A stretch of DNA of 64,000 nucleotides from Burkholderiaceae bacterium (GTDB lineage Bacteria; Pseudomonadota; Gammaproteobacteria; Burkholderiales; Burkholderiaceae_C), in NCBI GenBank assembly GCA_913776825.1, contig CAJYPV010000015.1, positions 124,001-188,000 on the forward strand, given 5' to 3'. This document shows, one piece after another, positions 1 through 8,920 of the stretch (position 1 is the first letter of the stretch; each line of letters opens with the position of its first letter). Position numbers and translations under genes: made by a program. The notes under the pieces are model-generated. The model saw nothing but the letters and a program-made list of their open reading frames with translations. It ran no database searches and was not told where the DNA came from.

Positions 1-177
1 AGGAGGCGCGAAGCACAGCGCCGATAACTGCTCGTCGGCAACTCACGTTCCTGCGCGGATCGATGCGACACATCTTTGGACCATCACGCTGTACGGTGTG
101 GTCATCGTCACGCTGGCGATGCTGAGGCGTCGATTCCAGGAAAAGCGGCCACGCGAGCGCTCGGATCGATCGCCCTC

Positions 178-1416
178 TCAACCGCGCTTGTCGACCGGCT
201 CCGAGTCTCGGGGCGGAATCCATCGTCCCAACAATCCGGCGGCCAGCAGCGCCATCAGTCCGGTGACGGCGATGCCGCCCGCCAGCGACACGCCCGCCAC
301 CAGCACCGACAGCAACGCCGGCCCGCACGACCCGCCGACGTCCGACAGAAAGCGCCACACCCCGAGGAAATACGCGCGGCCATGGCGCGGCGCATGGTCT
401 GCGCCCAGGGTCATGATCAGTCCCGACCCGATCCCATTGCCGATGCCGATGGCGGTGGCGGCCATGAGCAGCGTCACGAAGCCCCCGGTGAGCGGCATCA
501 GCAGCATCGCCACACCGATCATCAGCATCGAGGGCACCGCCACCCAGCGACGGCCTTTCAGATCCATCACCCGACCGGCCGGATAGAACAGCAGCATCTC
601 CACCCCACCAGCCACGCCGTAGATGAGCGAGGCCACGGCCGGCGCCAGCGCCAGATGCTCCGCCCACAGCGGAATCACCGCCTGCCGCGACGCCCGCACC
701 GCGCTCACCAGCAGGACGCCGAGGCCGATCGTGAGGAACACGCGACGATGTTCCGCCAGGATGCGCTTCAAGGTGACCGGCGCCGTCGGGGCCTGGCCCG
801 GCGCCACGCTGTGCACGAGATCCGGAACGCGGGCCCCCACCGCCGCCGCCGCGAGCACACCGGCGATGCCGACGCCGAAGGCCGCGCTGAGCCCGAAGGC
901 ATGAACTGCCGCCGCCGCGAGGAACGGGCCGATGAACATGCCGATGCGCATCACGCCGCCGAGCGTCGACAACGCCCGCGCCCGGTAAGCGGCCGGCACG
1001 GCTTCGGTCAGGTAGCTCTGGCGGGCGAGGTTGTAGACCGCCTGCGACATGCCGACCATGAAGCAGCCCACCGCGAACGGCACCAGCCCGGGCGTCAACA
1101 CGCACAGCAGCATGCCGAGCGCGCTCCACAGGCCGGCCGCGACGATGGCCCAGCGTTCCCCCCACCGCATGGTGATGAACGAGGCGGGGATGTTGTTGAG
1201 CAGCGAGCCCAGGCCGATCAGCGTCACCACGAAGGCCGCCATCGACACCGAGGCCCCGAGATCGCGCGCCATCAGCGGCACGATCGGCAGGATCGCGCCC
1301 TCGCCCAGTCCGAACAGCAGCGACGGACCGAACGCCGGTACCGCGATCCGCCGCAGCGAAAACTCGGTGCTGGGCGCCGGGGCGGCGGACCCGGAGGTGA
1401 CAGGCGGAGACGACAT
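178..1416 (-). CDS. MFS transporter
   Basis: Integral membrane secondary transporter of the major facilitator superfamily, about 412 residues with roughly 12 hydrophobic segments. Motif-A-like loops are visible after the second helix (MRWGERW) and at the matching place in the second half (GRVMDLKGRRW), as expected for two homologous six-helix halves. Substrate cannot be read from sequence; drug or metabolite efflux is the usual role. I chose the ATG at 1416 over a GTG three codons earlier. It is a single gene transcribed away from the DUF72 gene's 3' end, with no partner that points to a substrate. Confidence 0.85.
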   Translation of the reverse strand: MSSPPVTSGSAAPAPSTEFSLRRIAVPAFGPSLLFGLGEGAILPIVPLMARDLGASVSMAAFVVTLIGLGSLLNNIPASFITMRWGERWAIVAAGLWSALGMLLCVLTPGLVPFAVGCFMVGMSQAVYNLARQSYLTEAVPAAYRARALSTLGGVMRIGMFIGPFLAAAAVHAFGLSAAFGVGIAGVLAAAAVGARVPDLVHSVAPGQAPTAPVTLKRILAEHRRVFLTIGLGVLLVSAVRASRQAVIPLWAEHLALAPAVASLIYGVAGGVEMLLFYPAGRVMDLKGRRWVAVPSMLMIGVAMLLMPLTGGFVTLLMAATAIGIGNGIGSGLIMTLGADHAPRHGRAYFLGVWRFLSDVGGSCGPALLSVLVAGVSLAGGIAVTGLMALLAAGLLGRWIPPRDSEPVDKRG

Positions 1417-1558
1417 CGTGAGCACGGCACCTGAGCGCAGGCACCTGACGAGGACAAGTGATCGATTCTCACGCGCCCGCCTCCCCTTGACCGGTCGCCG
1501 CGCATCGCATCTGGCGACAGGCGCACGTCATCCGTACGAAGGCTCGTGGTTCGTCCCG

Positions 1559-2371
1559 TCAGCGCGTCACCAGCGCCTTGAAATCCAGGGCGTTGGGCAC
1601 CGCGGCGCCGGAGGCGGTGTTGTCGAAGATGGCCCATCGATCCGCCTGCGCGGACCAGGTCTGCCAGGCCTGCGCCCGCGCCTGCAACCAGTCGTCCTCA
1701 TAGCTCGACCAGTAGATCTTCGGCGACCCATGCCAGCGGTGATAGACCACCGCGCCCGCGCCATCCCCGTGCGCGCCGAGCCATCCGCCGGGCAGCGCTG
1801 CGGCGGGATCCCGCGCCGGATCGGCTGCCACCCGACCCACGCGCATCGCGACCAGGAGCGCATCCGCCTTGGCCTGGAACCAGCTCGGATGACGCGGCTC
1901 GCAGACCACCGGCCCGTCGTGAAGCTGACGCAGCAGGTCGAAGAAGCTGCGCACCGGTCGGGTCTCAAATGCCATCGACGGCGGAAGCTGGACCAGCAGC
2001 ACGGCCAGCTTGGGGCCGAGGCCGGCGACTTCCTCCAGAAACTGCGTCAGCGGCCGACGCGCCCGCCGAAGCAGGCCCTCATGCGTGATGGCGCGCGGCA
2101 GCTTGGCCGAGAACCGGAAGCCGGCCGGCGTCTGCGCCGCCCAGCGCGCATAGGTCTCCGGTCGATGGCTGCGGTAGAACGAGGTGTTGATCTCTGCGGC
2201 GTTCAGCACCTGCGCGAAGCGCTCGAGGTGGCTGCCGTCCGCCGGAAACGAGGCGGCGGCCGCACGCGGGATGCTCCAGCCGGCCGTGCCGATGTGGCCG
2301 CCCGACCCGGACTGAACCGCTGCGGCGGCGCGTCGCGCCGGCTGAGGTGAGCGCGCCGATCCGCTGCTCAT
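1559..2371 (-). CDS. DUF72 (YecE-like) family protein
   Basis: About 270 residues of the DUF72/YecE family, a TIM-barrel fold of unknown biochemical role. The family signature near the N-terminus (HIGTAGWSIP) and the following E-I-N-T-S-F-Y stretch are clear. The start is set by its ATG overlapping the stop of the upstream glycosylase gene (ATGA, 2368-2371), so the two are probably translationally coupled. Coupling to a DNA repair gene hints at, but does not show, a role in nucleic acid maintenance. The first ~25 residues are low-complexity and could be trimmed if a later start is used. Confidence 0.85.
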   Translation of the reverse strand: MSSGSARSPQPARRAAAAVQSGSGGHIGTAGWSIPRAAAASFPADGSHLERFAQVLNAAEINTSFYRSHRPETYARWAAQTPAGFRFSAKLPRAITHEGLLRRARRPLTQFLEEVAGLGPKLAVLLVQLPPSMAFETRPVRSFFDLLRQLHDGPVVCEPRHPSWFQAKADALLVAMRVGRVAADPARDPAAALPGGWLGAHGDGAGAVVYHRWHGSPKIYWSSYEDDWLQARAQAWQTWSAQADRWAIFDNTASGAAVPNALDFKALVTR

Positions 2372-3069
2372 GGGAAGCGTCGGCTCAGGAAGCGCGATCC
2401 CGCCAGACCGAATCGCCACGGCAGATCCTGCGCTTTGGAGATGCCGATGCGCGGGCCGCAGGCCAGCGCTGGCGCGGTCGCATCGCGCGAACGGCGCCAT
2501 TGGAACGGCGCCTGGCCCATCGGCAAGCCGTCATGCTCGCGGCTGATGCCGAGCGCTTGCGCCACGCGCCCCGGTCCCGCGCAGAGCAGGCGCAGGTCCT
2601 GCATGCCACGTCGCGCCTGCATGCGATCGATGCCGACGGTCGGCTCCATCGCGCGGATCAGCACGGCCGCGCCATGGCCGGGCTCGCGGCATACGACATT
2701 CAAGCACCAGTGCAGGCCGTAAGAGCGATACACATACGCCAGGCCCGGCGGGCCGAACATCGAGGCATTGCGCGGTCGCAGCCCGCCGTGGCTGTGGGAG
2801 GCGGGATCGTCCGCGTCGTAGGCTTCCGTCTCGACGATCCGACCGCCGACACCATCCACCAGCAATTCCACGCTGATGAGCGCGCGCGCCAGCAGCACCG
2901 GCGAGGCTTCGAAGTCGAGCGTGGGCAGCGCGTCGATGAACTCGGAAGACGGTCCGATCAGCGACAGCGAAGCGCCGCTGGACCGTGTCGCGCTCACGCC
3001 ATCGCGCCGCTCGTCGGCGTCCACGCGCACGCGGCGTTTGGGCGATGGTCGGGGTCCGGTGGCGCTCAT
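2368..3069 (-). CDS. mpg: DNA-3-methyladenine glycosylase (AAG/MPG family)
   Basis: Base-excision-repair glycosylase that removes alkylated purines such as 3-methyladenine and hypoxanthine. The mature part shows the family's landmarks: the catalytic glutamate in GRIVETEAY, then DDPASH, the nucleotide-flipping region with MFGPPGLAYVYRSYG, and LCAGPGRVAQALGI toward the end. Length, about 233 residues, is normal. The start is uncertain: ATG at 3069 gives the usual length, with in-frame alternatives at 3090 and 3105. Its stop overlaps the DUF72 start, forming a two-gene unit. Confidence 0.9.
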   Translation of the reverse strand: MSATGPRPSPKRRVRVDADERRDGVSATRSSGASLSLIGPSSEFIDALPTLDFEASPVLLARALISVELLVDGVGGRIVETEAYDADDPASHSHGGLRPRNASMFGPPGLAYVYRSYGLHWCLNVVCREPGHGAAVLIRAMEPTVGIDRMQARRGMQDLRLLCAGPGRVAQALGISREHDGLPMGQAPFQWRRSRDATAPALACGPRIGISKAQDLPWRFGLAGSRFLSRRFP

Positions 3070-3257
3070 CGAGGCGATCTCTGAAGGCATGTCCTTGGGC
3101 GGCAAACCGCTTGCCCGAAGCGCCAGCGACCGGCCGTCAGTCTCAGCGTCGCCCCAAGCGCATCATCGCCTTGCGGCCCTCCCCTGCGCGGCTGATGTCT
3201 CCATCACTCCAGCGGGGTGGCGACGAGCGGCCTCACACCGCTCGATCGACGCTCAGT

Positions 3258-4367
3258 TCAGCTCAGGCTGCGCAGCGGGTGGCTGCCCGCCGCCCATGGG
3301 CTTTGGAAGAACGCGAGCACGTCCTCACGGCGGACGCCCTGGATGTCGGCCGGCTGCCAGCGCGGGACGTGGTCCTTGTCGACAGCCAGGGCACGGATGC
3401 CCTCCACGGTCTCGCTGGCGGCGCCGGGACGCAGATGGAAACAGTGATGGACCAGGTCGCGCTCCATGCGCAGGTCGTCCGCCAGGCTCATGCCGCGGGC
3501 GCGGCGGATCTGTTCCAGCGTGACCGACATCATCAGCGGCGAGCGCTTGTGCAGCGTTGCCAGCGTCGTCTGCGCCCATGGGTCCGCATCGCCGGCCAGC
3601 GACTGCAGCAGCGCGGGCACCGAATCGGCCGCGAAGTGCCGGTTGATCAGGCTGCGGGCTTCCCAGTGCTGCGCGGCCGGGGCCAGATCGACCCGCTCCA
3701 TCACCGTCGCCACCACGTGTTCGGCGCTGTCCTGCGGGCCGGTGCGCAGCCCGTCGATGATCGCGGGCAGTTCGCTGCTGTTGACGAACACATCGCCCAG
3801 GCCCAGCTCGATCGCATCACCCGCGCCGATGACCTGGCCGGTCAGCGCCAGCCATTCGCCACTGTGGCCGGGGCAGCGCGACAGGAAGTAGCCGCCGCCC
3901 ACGTCGGGGAACAGGCCGATGTTGGTTTCCGGCATGGCCAGCTTGGAGTGTTCGGTCAGCACCCGCAGCTTGGCGCCCTGGCTGATGCCCATGCCGCCGC
4001 CCATCACCAGGCCATCCATCAGCGCGATGTAGGGCTTGGGGAAGTGATGGATCAGGTGATTGAGCGCGTATTCCTCGGTGAAGAAGGCGTCCAGGTCGGC
4101 GGTCTCGCCGGACATCGCGGTCTGGTGGAAGAAGCGGATGTCGCCGCCCGCGCAGAACGCGGGCGCCTTGCCCTCACGGCCCGCGCCGAGCACGGCCACC
4201 GCCTGGATGGCGGGATCCGCGGCCCAGGCGGTCAGCAGCGTGGTGAGGTCACGGATCATCGCCAGCGACAGCGCATTGAGCGCGCTGGCGCGGTTCAGCG
4301 TGATCAGACCGAGGCAGCCATTCACCTCGGCAAGGATCTGACCTTCAGATTGCAGCGACGGAATCAC
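3258..4367 (-). CDS. Enoyl-CoA hydratase/isomerase family, probable 3-hydroxyisobutyryl-CoA hydrolase
   Basis: Crotonase-fold enzyme of about 369 residues. The oxyanion-hole segments are present (FCAGGDIRFF and DGLVMGGGMGIS), followed by the MPETNIGLFPDVGGGYFLSR region. That region and the extended C-terminus are typical of 3-hydroxyisobutyryl-CoA hydrolase, an enzyme of valine breakdown, rather than of short enoyl-CoA hydratases. I chose a GTG at 4367, four bases after the EamA stop, with GGAG about 11 nt upstream. An ATG further up would need a 20-residue overlap with the exporter. It is likely co-transcribed with that gene. Confidence 0.85.
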   Translation of the reverse strand: MIPSLQSEGQILAEVNGCLGLITLNRASALNALSLAMIRDLTTLLTAWAADPAIQAVAVLGAGREGKAPAFCAGGDIRFFHQTAMSGETADLDAFFTEEYALNHLIHHFPKPYIALMDGLVMGGGMGISQGAKLRVLTEHSKLAMPETNIGLFPDVGGGYFLSRCPGHSGEWLALTGQVIGAGDAIELGLGDVFVNSSELPAIIDGLRTGPQDSAEHVVATVMERVDLAPAAQHWEARSLINRHFAADSVPALLQSLAGDADPWAQTTLATLHKRSPLMMSVTLEQIRRARGMSLADDLRMERDLVHHCFHLRPGAASETVEGIRALAVDKDHVPRWQPADIQGVRREDVLAFFQSPWAAGSHPLRSLS

Positions 4368-4371
4368 AGCG

Positions 4372-5268
4372 TCATTTCTCCAGATATCGACCCGGGCGCC
4401 CCACGGCACCCAGCAGTTCATTGCCAATCAATGCGGCGAGCACCATAACACCGCCCAGCAAGGCGGCGGAAGAGGGTCGCTCACCCACCAGCAGCCAGGC
4501 CCACAGGACACCCAGCAGCACTTCCATCAAACCCAGCAGCGCGACCTCGGTGGCTGACAGGATCTCGGTGAGTCGCACCACCAGCAAACAAGGCAGCGCC
4601 AGCTGAAAAATGCCCAGACCGGCCAGCCAACCGAGATCACGCCATGAGGCGGAGAACGGCCAGGCCATCGGCAGCGTGATCAGCGCCGACAGCGCTGCGC
4701 CCAGCCAGACGGCTGGCAGCAGATCGACTTCCCCATCGCCGGCGCGCGCCTGCAGCAGCGTCCAGTTGCTGGCTGCCGCAACCGGCACCGCCAGCGCCAC
4801 GCCCATGCCCACCCAGGCCCCCGCGCCAGCGCTCATCTCATGGCCGAACATCCAGGCGATGCCGGCGCTGGCCACCCAGATCGCGCACCAGGTGCGTGGC
4901 GGCAGCTTCTGGCGCAAAAAGATCCGAGCGAACAAGGCGGTGAGCAAGGGACCGAGCGCCATCGTCACCAGCACGTTCGCCACGCCGGTCATGGTGATCG
5001 CCAGCATGAAGGCGGTGTACATCACCGCCCAGCACAGCCCCGAGCCGAGCACCGCCGGCGAGCGCTTCAGGCGCGGCCAGGTGCGCCGCCAATAGTCGGC
5101 GCCGCGCAGCATCGGCAGCAGCACCGTGAGCGCCAGCGCATTGAAGGCGCTGCGCCAGAAGGTGACCTCGAAACCGCGCGCGGATTCCAGCTGCCGCGAC
5201 ACCACGCCCGCACTGCTCCACATCAAGGTGACCAGCAGCATCAACCAGACAGCACGGCGGTGGGACAT
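4372..5268 (-). CDS. EamA/DMT family transporter
   Basis: Drug/metabolite transporter superfamily protein of 298 residues with about ten hydrophobic helices arranged as two EamA repeats. The first repeat begins with WLMLLVTLMWSSAGVVSR. Members usually export amino acids, nucleobases or other metabolites through the inner membrane. The downstream acyl-CoA hydrolase starts four bases after its stop, so the pair is probably an operon. Substrate is unknown. Confidence 0.87.
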   Translation of the reverse strand: MSHRRAVWLMLLVTLMWSSAGVVSRQLESARGFEVTFWRSAFNALALTVLLPMLRGADYWRRTWPRLKRSPAVLGSGLCWAVMYTAFMLAITMTGVANVLVTMALGPLLTALFARIFLRQKLPPRTWCAIWVASAGIAWMFGHEMSAGAGAWVGMGVALAVPVAAASNWTLLQARAGDGEVDLLPAVWLGAALSALITLPMAWPFSASWRDLGWLAGLGIFQLALPCLLVVRLTEILSATEVALLGLMEVLLGVLWAWLLVGERPSSAALLGGVMVLAALIGNELLGAVGRPGRYLEK

Positions 5269-5388
5269 GGGGATCCAACGAGATTCGAATGAGCGCAGCC
5301 GGAGGCCTCAGCGCGAGCCGACAGGAGGAGGTCCTGGCGTGGCGGCGAACCCGGCATCCTGCCTGGGAATTTCACTGCCCAAATGAAA

Positions 5389-5410
5389 ACACCCCGTCGA
5401 AACGGGGTGT
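5389..5410 (-). terminator. Rho-independent terminator of typA
   Basis: A perfect 9-bp stem (ACACCCCGT / ACGGGGTGT) closed by a four-base loop. On the minus strand it is followed by a TTTT run. It lies about 67 bases past the typA stop codon and ends the translation-factor block. Confidence 0.85.
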
Positions 5411-5476
5411 CGCGTGGCGGGCCGACGACGCGACCCGCTGAGTGGCCACGCCGGCTTGCGCCGCGTGGCCGCTCGA

Positions 5477-7300
5477 TCAGCTGCGCTGGGCGCGCTTGCG
5501 TTCGTTTTCCGACAGGAAGCGCTTGCGCAGACGCACCGACTTCGGGGTGATTTCGACCAGCTCGTCGTCCTCGATGAACTCGACGCCGTATTCCAGCGTC
5601 AGCTCGATCGGGGGCGTGATCTTGATCGCATCTTCCTTGCCGCTGACGCGGAAGTTGGTCAGCTGCTTGGTGCGGGTCGCGTTCACGACCAGGTCGTTGT
5701 CGCGGCTGTGGATGCCCACGATCATGCCTTCGTACACCGGATCATTCGGCTTGACGAACATGCGGCCGCGATCATCCAGCTTGCCCAGGGCGTAGGTGAA
5801 GATTTCACCGGCGTCCATCGAGATCAGCACGCCGTTCTTGCGACCGGCGATCTCGCCCTTGTGCGGCTCGTAGCCGTCGAAGATGTTGCTGATCAGGCCG
5901 GAACCACGGGTCAGGTTCAGGAATTCATTGCTGAAGCCGATCAGGCCACGCGCGGGGATGCGGTATTCCAGGCGGACACGGCCACGGCCGTCCGGCTCCA
6001 TGTTCACCAGTTCGCCCTTGCGCTCGCCCAGCGCTTGCATCACGCCGCCCTGATGGGTTTCTTCGACGTCGGCGGTGACCAGCTCGATCGGCTCGCACTT
6101 CTCGCCGTTGATATCCTGGAACACCACGCGCGGCTTGGACACGGCCAGCTCATAGCCTTCGCGGCGCATGTTTTCCAGCAGGATGGTCAGGTGCAGTTCG
6201 CCGCGACCGGAGACTTCGAAGATGCCGTCTTCGTCGGTTTCCTTCACACGCAGCGCGACGTTGTGCTGGAGTTCCTTCTGCAGGCGGTCCCAGATCTGAC
6301 GGCTGGTGACGAACTTGCCTTCACGACCGGCCAGCGGGCTGGTGTTGACGCAGAAGTTCATGGTCAGGGTCGGCTCGTCGACCTTCAGCATCGGCAGCGG
6401 TGCCGGGTTGCTCGGGCTGGTCACGGTGACGCCGATGCCGATGTCTTCGATGCCGTTGATCAGCACGATGTCGCCGGGGCCGGCTTCGGTCACTTGCACA
6501 CGGTCCAGACCCTGGAAGGTCAGCACCTGGTTGATGCGGCCCTTCACGGTCTTGCCGTCCGGACCTTCCATCACGACCACGTCCATGGCTGGCTTCAGCG
6601 TGCCCTGGCTGATGCGGCCCACGCCGATGCGGCCGACGAAGGTGGAGAAGTCCAGCGCGGAAATCTGCAGTTGCAGCGGCGCGGCCGGGTCACCTTGTTG
6701 CGGCGGCACATGCTTGAGCACGGTGTTGAACAGGGCGGACATGTCCTCGCCCCACTTCTCGCCCGGCGCGCCTTCTTCCAGCGACGACCAGCCGTTGATG
6801 CCCGAGGCGTAAACGACCGGGAAATCCAGTTGCTCGTCGGTGGCGCCCAGCTTGTCGAACAGGTCGAACGCGGCGTTGATGACGGCGTCCGGCTTGGCGC
6901 CCGGCTTGTCGACCTTGTTGACCACGACGATCGGCTTCAGGCCCAGGGCCAGCGCCTTCTTCGTCACGAAACGGGTCTGCGGCATCGGGCCTTCCTGGGC
7001 GTCGATCAGCAGCACCACGCCGTCGACCATCGACAGCGCGCGTTCGACTTCACCGCCGAAGTCCGCGTGTCCCGGGGTGTCCACGATGTTGATGTGGGTG
7101 CCTTCCCAGCTCACCGCGCAGTTCTTGGCCAGGATGGTGATGCCACGCTCACGTTCGATGGCGTTGTTGTCCATCACCGTGTCCACGACCTTTTCGTGGT
7201 CGGCGAAGGTGCCGCTCTGGCGAAGGAGTTGGTCCACCATGGTGGTCTTGCCATGGTCGACGTGGGCGATGATGGCGATGTTGCGGATTTGCTTGCTCAT
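5477..7300 (-). CDS. typA: Ribosome-associated translational GTPase TypA/BipA
   Basis: Translation factor-family GTPase of 607 residues, the normal length. It acts on the ribosome, with roles in 50S assembly and growth at low temperature or under stress. The P-loop AHVDHGKTT lies at residues 12-20, the switch II motif [10 protein letters not shown] and the base-specificity motif NKVDKP follow, and the EF-G-like domains and BipA-specific C-terminus complete the protein. It is the last gene of the minus-strand translation block. A purine-rich 9-bp array in its leader separates it from truB, so it may have its own promoter. Confidence 0.97.
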   Translation of the reverse strand: MSKQIRNIAIIAHVDHGKTTMVDQLLRQSGTFADHEKVVDTVMDNNAIERERGITILAKNCAVSWEGTHINIVDTPGHADFGGEVERALSMVDGVVLLIDAQEGPMPQTRFVTKKALALGLKPIVVVNKVDKPGAKPDAVINAAFDLFDKLGATDEQLDFPVVYASGINGWSSLEEGAPGEKWGEDMSALFNTVLKHVPPQQGDPAAPLQLQISALDFSTFVGRIGVGRISQGTLKPAMDVVVMEGPDGKTVKGRINQVLTFQGLDRVQVTEAGPGDIVLINGIEDIGIGVTVTSPSNPAPLPMLKVDEPTLTMNFCVNTSPLAGREGKFVTSRQIWDRLQKELQHNVALRVKETDEDGIFEVSGRGELHLTILLENMRREGYELAVSKPRVVFQDINGEKCEPIELVTADVEETHQGGVMQALGERKGELVNMEPDGRGRVRLEYRIPARGLIGFSNEFLNLTRGSGLISNIFDGYEPHKGEIAGRKNGVLISMDAGEIFTYALGKLDDRGRMFVKPNDPVYEGMIVGIHSRDNDLVVNATRTKQLTNFRVSGKEDAIKITPPIELTLEYGVEFIEDDELVEITPKSVRLRKRFLSENERKRAQRS

Positions 7301-7334
7301 GGTGAGGCTTTCGCTTTCGGAGAGGGCTTTCTCT

Positions 7335-7397
7335 GGAATCGGAGGAAGTCGGGAAACTGGGAGAACTCGGGAATCTGAGGGATCTGGAGAATCGTTG
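7335..7397. repeat. Imperfect 9-bp tandem array (7 units) in the typA leader
   Basis: Seven consecutive 9-mers resembling GAATCTGGG fill the spacer between truB and typA. The units diverge at two to four positions. On the typA-coding strand the array is pyrimidine-rich and ends about 35 bases before the typA start codon. Confidence 0.6.
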
Positions 7398-7451
7398 TCG
7401 CTAGGCAGGCTGGGCGGGATCGGTCTCGGGTCAGGTCCTGATGGGTGCCGC

Positions 7452-8411
7452 TCAAGCGGCCTGGACCAGCATCGAGGCGATCTCGGTGGGACTGAGCAAA
7501 CGGTCGGCGATCAGCTCGCCGCCCGACACATGCCCACTGCCGAGGAACGCGTGCGGCATCTGGCCATACACCCGCACTTGCGGCATGTCGGCCAGCGCCA
7601 CACGACGCCGCATGCCGGACAGGAACCGACCGGCCTCGTCATTGCTGAGCTCGACCTCGGGCCATTCGCCCAGCAGGCTGTCGGGCGCCTTGAGCAGCGC
7701 CAGACGGGCGGGCTCATCCAGCGCTTCCAGTTGTTCGAGCGTCACGGCCTGCTCGACGCGCACCGGCCCGCTGGAGGTCCGACGCAAGCCGGCCAGATGT
7801 GCGCCACAGCCGAGCTGCGCGCCCAGGTCTTCAGCCAGCGTGCGGATGTAGGTGCCCTTGGAGCAACGCACATCGATGATCAGCAGCAGCTCGTCAGCCT
7901 GCCACTCGACGATGTCGAGCGCATGAATCGTGACCTGACGCGGCTGACGCTCGACCGTGACGCCTTCACGCGCCAGCTCATAGAGCGCCCTGCCCTGGTG
8001 CTTGAGCGCCGAATACATCGGCGGCAGCTGCGAGATGACGCCGCGGAACGGCACGCAGGCGGCTTCGATCGCGGCCAGGTCGATGCCGCGGGCGATCTCG
8101 TCGCGTTGCGTCAGCACCTCGCCCTCGCCGTCGCCGGTGGTCGTGGTGATGCCCAGGCGCAGGGTGGCGCGGTAGCCCTTGTCGGCTTCCAGGCTGACCT
8201 GGCTGAACTTGGTCGCAGCGCCGAAGGTCAACGGCAGCAGGCCCGTGGCCAGGGGATCCAGCGTGCCGGTGTGGCCGGCCTTCTCCGCACGGAACAGGCG
8301 CTTGGCCTTCTGCAATGCGTCATTGCTGGTCAGGCCGAGTGGCTTGTCCAGCATCAGCACACCGTGCACGGCGCGCTTCACGATCTTGGGGCGGGGGGCA
8401 ACTGCGCTCAT
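7452..8411 (-). CDS. truB: tRNA pseudouridine(55) synthase TruB
   Basis: Makes pseudouridine at position 55 in the T-loop of tRNAs. The protein has about 319 residues. The catalytic aspartate sits in the [12 protein letters not shown] motif, preceded by the N-terminal [14 protein letters not shown] block, both diagnostic of TruB. I chose the ATG at 8411; a GTG immediately upstream is in frame. It lies 53 bases after rbfA in the rimP-nusA-infB-rbfA-truB order, linking tRNA modification to ribosome maturation. Confidence 0.96.
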   Translation of the reverse strand: MSAVAPRPKIVKRAVHGVLMLDKPLGLTSNDALQKAKRLFRAEKAGHTGTLDPLATGLLPLTFGAATKFSQVSLEADKGYRATLRLGITTTTGDGEGEVLTQRDEIARGIDLAAIEAACVPFRGVISQLPPMYSALKHQGRALYELAREGVTVERQPRQVTIHALDIVEWQADELLLIIDVRCSKGTYIRTLAEDLGAQLGCGAHLAGLRRTSSGPVRVEQAVTLEQLEALDEPARLALLKAPDSLLGEWPEVELSNDEAGRFLSGMRRRVALADMPQVRVYGQMPHAFLGSGHVSGGELIADRLLSPTEIASMLVQAA

Positions 8412-8464
8412 CACAAATCACGGCGGCTGTTTCGGGCCGCTCGCATCCATCATCAAAGAGGAAC

Positions 8465-8845
8465 TCAATCCTCGGTCGGTTCGTCTTCCCGGGCGCGCGT
8501 GGCGTTGGCTCGGGAGATCAGCGCGCTCATTTCAGCGGCGCGCTCGGTGGTACGGTCGAAATGGAAATGCAGGCTGGGCACGGTGTGGATCTGCAAACGC
8601 TTGAACAAGCCGTTGCGCAGGAAGCCGGCCGCTTCATTCAGCGCTTCACCGGTGGCTTCGGGATCGCCCACCAGCAGCGAGAAATAGACCTTCGCATGCG
8701 CGTAATCGGGCGTCACCTCGACCGCGTTGATCGTCACCATGCCGACCCGCGGGTCTTTCAACTCACGGATCAGCTCGGCCAGGTCGCGCTGGATCTGGTC
8801 CGCCACGCGCAGACCGCGGTTGGGGATGGATCGCTTGTGGCGCAT
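8465..8845 (-). CDS. rbfA: 30S ribosome-binding factor RbfA
   Basis: KH-like protein of 126 residues that binds the 30S subunit and assists 16S rRNA 5'-end maturation. The N-terminal [14 protein letters not shown] helix, the [10 protein letters not shown] strand and the later [10 protein letters not shown] segment are typical. Length is normal, and it sits between infB and truB as in most proteobacteria. The infB-rbfA spacer holds a strong hairpin, so its expression may depend on readthrough. Confidence 0.95.
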   Translation of the reverse strand: MRHKRSIPNRGLRVADQIQRDLAELIRELKDPRVGMVTINAVEVTPDYAHAKVYFSLLVGDPEATGEALNEAAGFLRNGLFKRLQIHTVPSLHFHFDRTTERAAEMSALISRANATRAREDEPTED

Positions 8846-8875
8846 GGCAGTTTCCTCAATCTCTCAAACAACAAA

Positions 8876-8899
8876 GCCCGGCGGGGCGACCCGCCGGGC
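8876..8899 (-). terminator. Strong hairpin between infB and rbfA
   Basis: A perfect 10-bp GC-rich stem (GCCCGGCGGG with its complement) and a GCGA/TCGC loop. It is followed on the minus strand by TTTGTTGTTTG. It could be a partial terminator or an RNA processing/stability element that tunes rbfA-truB expression below infB. Confidence 0.7.
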
Positions 8900-8920
8900 A
8901 TCGGGCAGCGGCTCGCTGGA

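Noticed and set aside
1..177. A hydrophobic stretch in the second forward frame at the window start (LWTITLYGVVIVTLAML) that could be the end of a membrane protein
   Set aside because: The frame runs on antisense into the MFS gene for about 400 bases and turns into arginine/proline-rich shadow sequence. Without the upstream sequence it cannot be supported.
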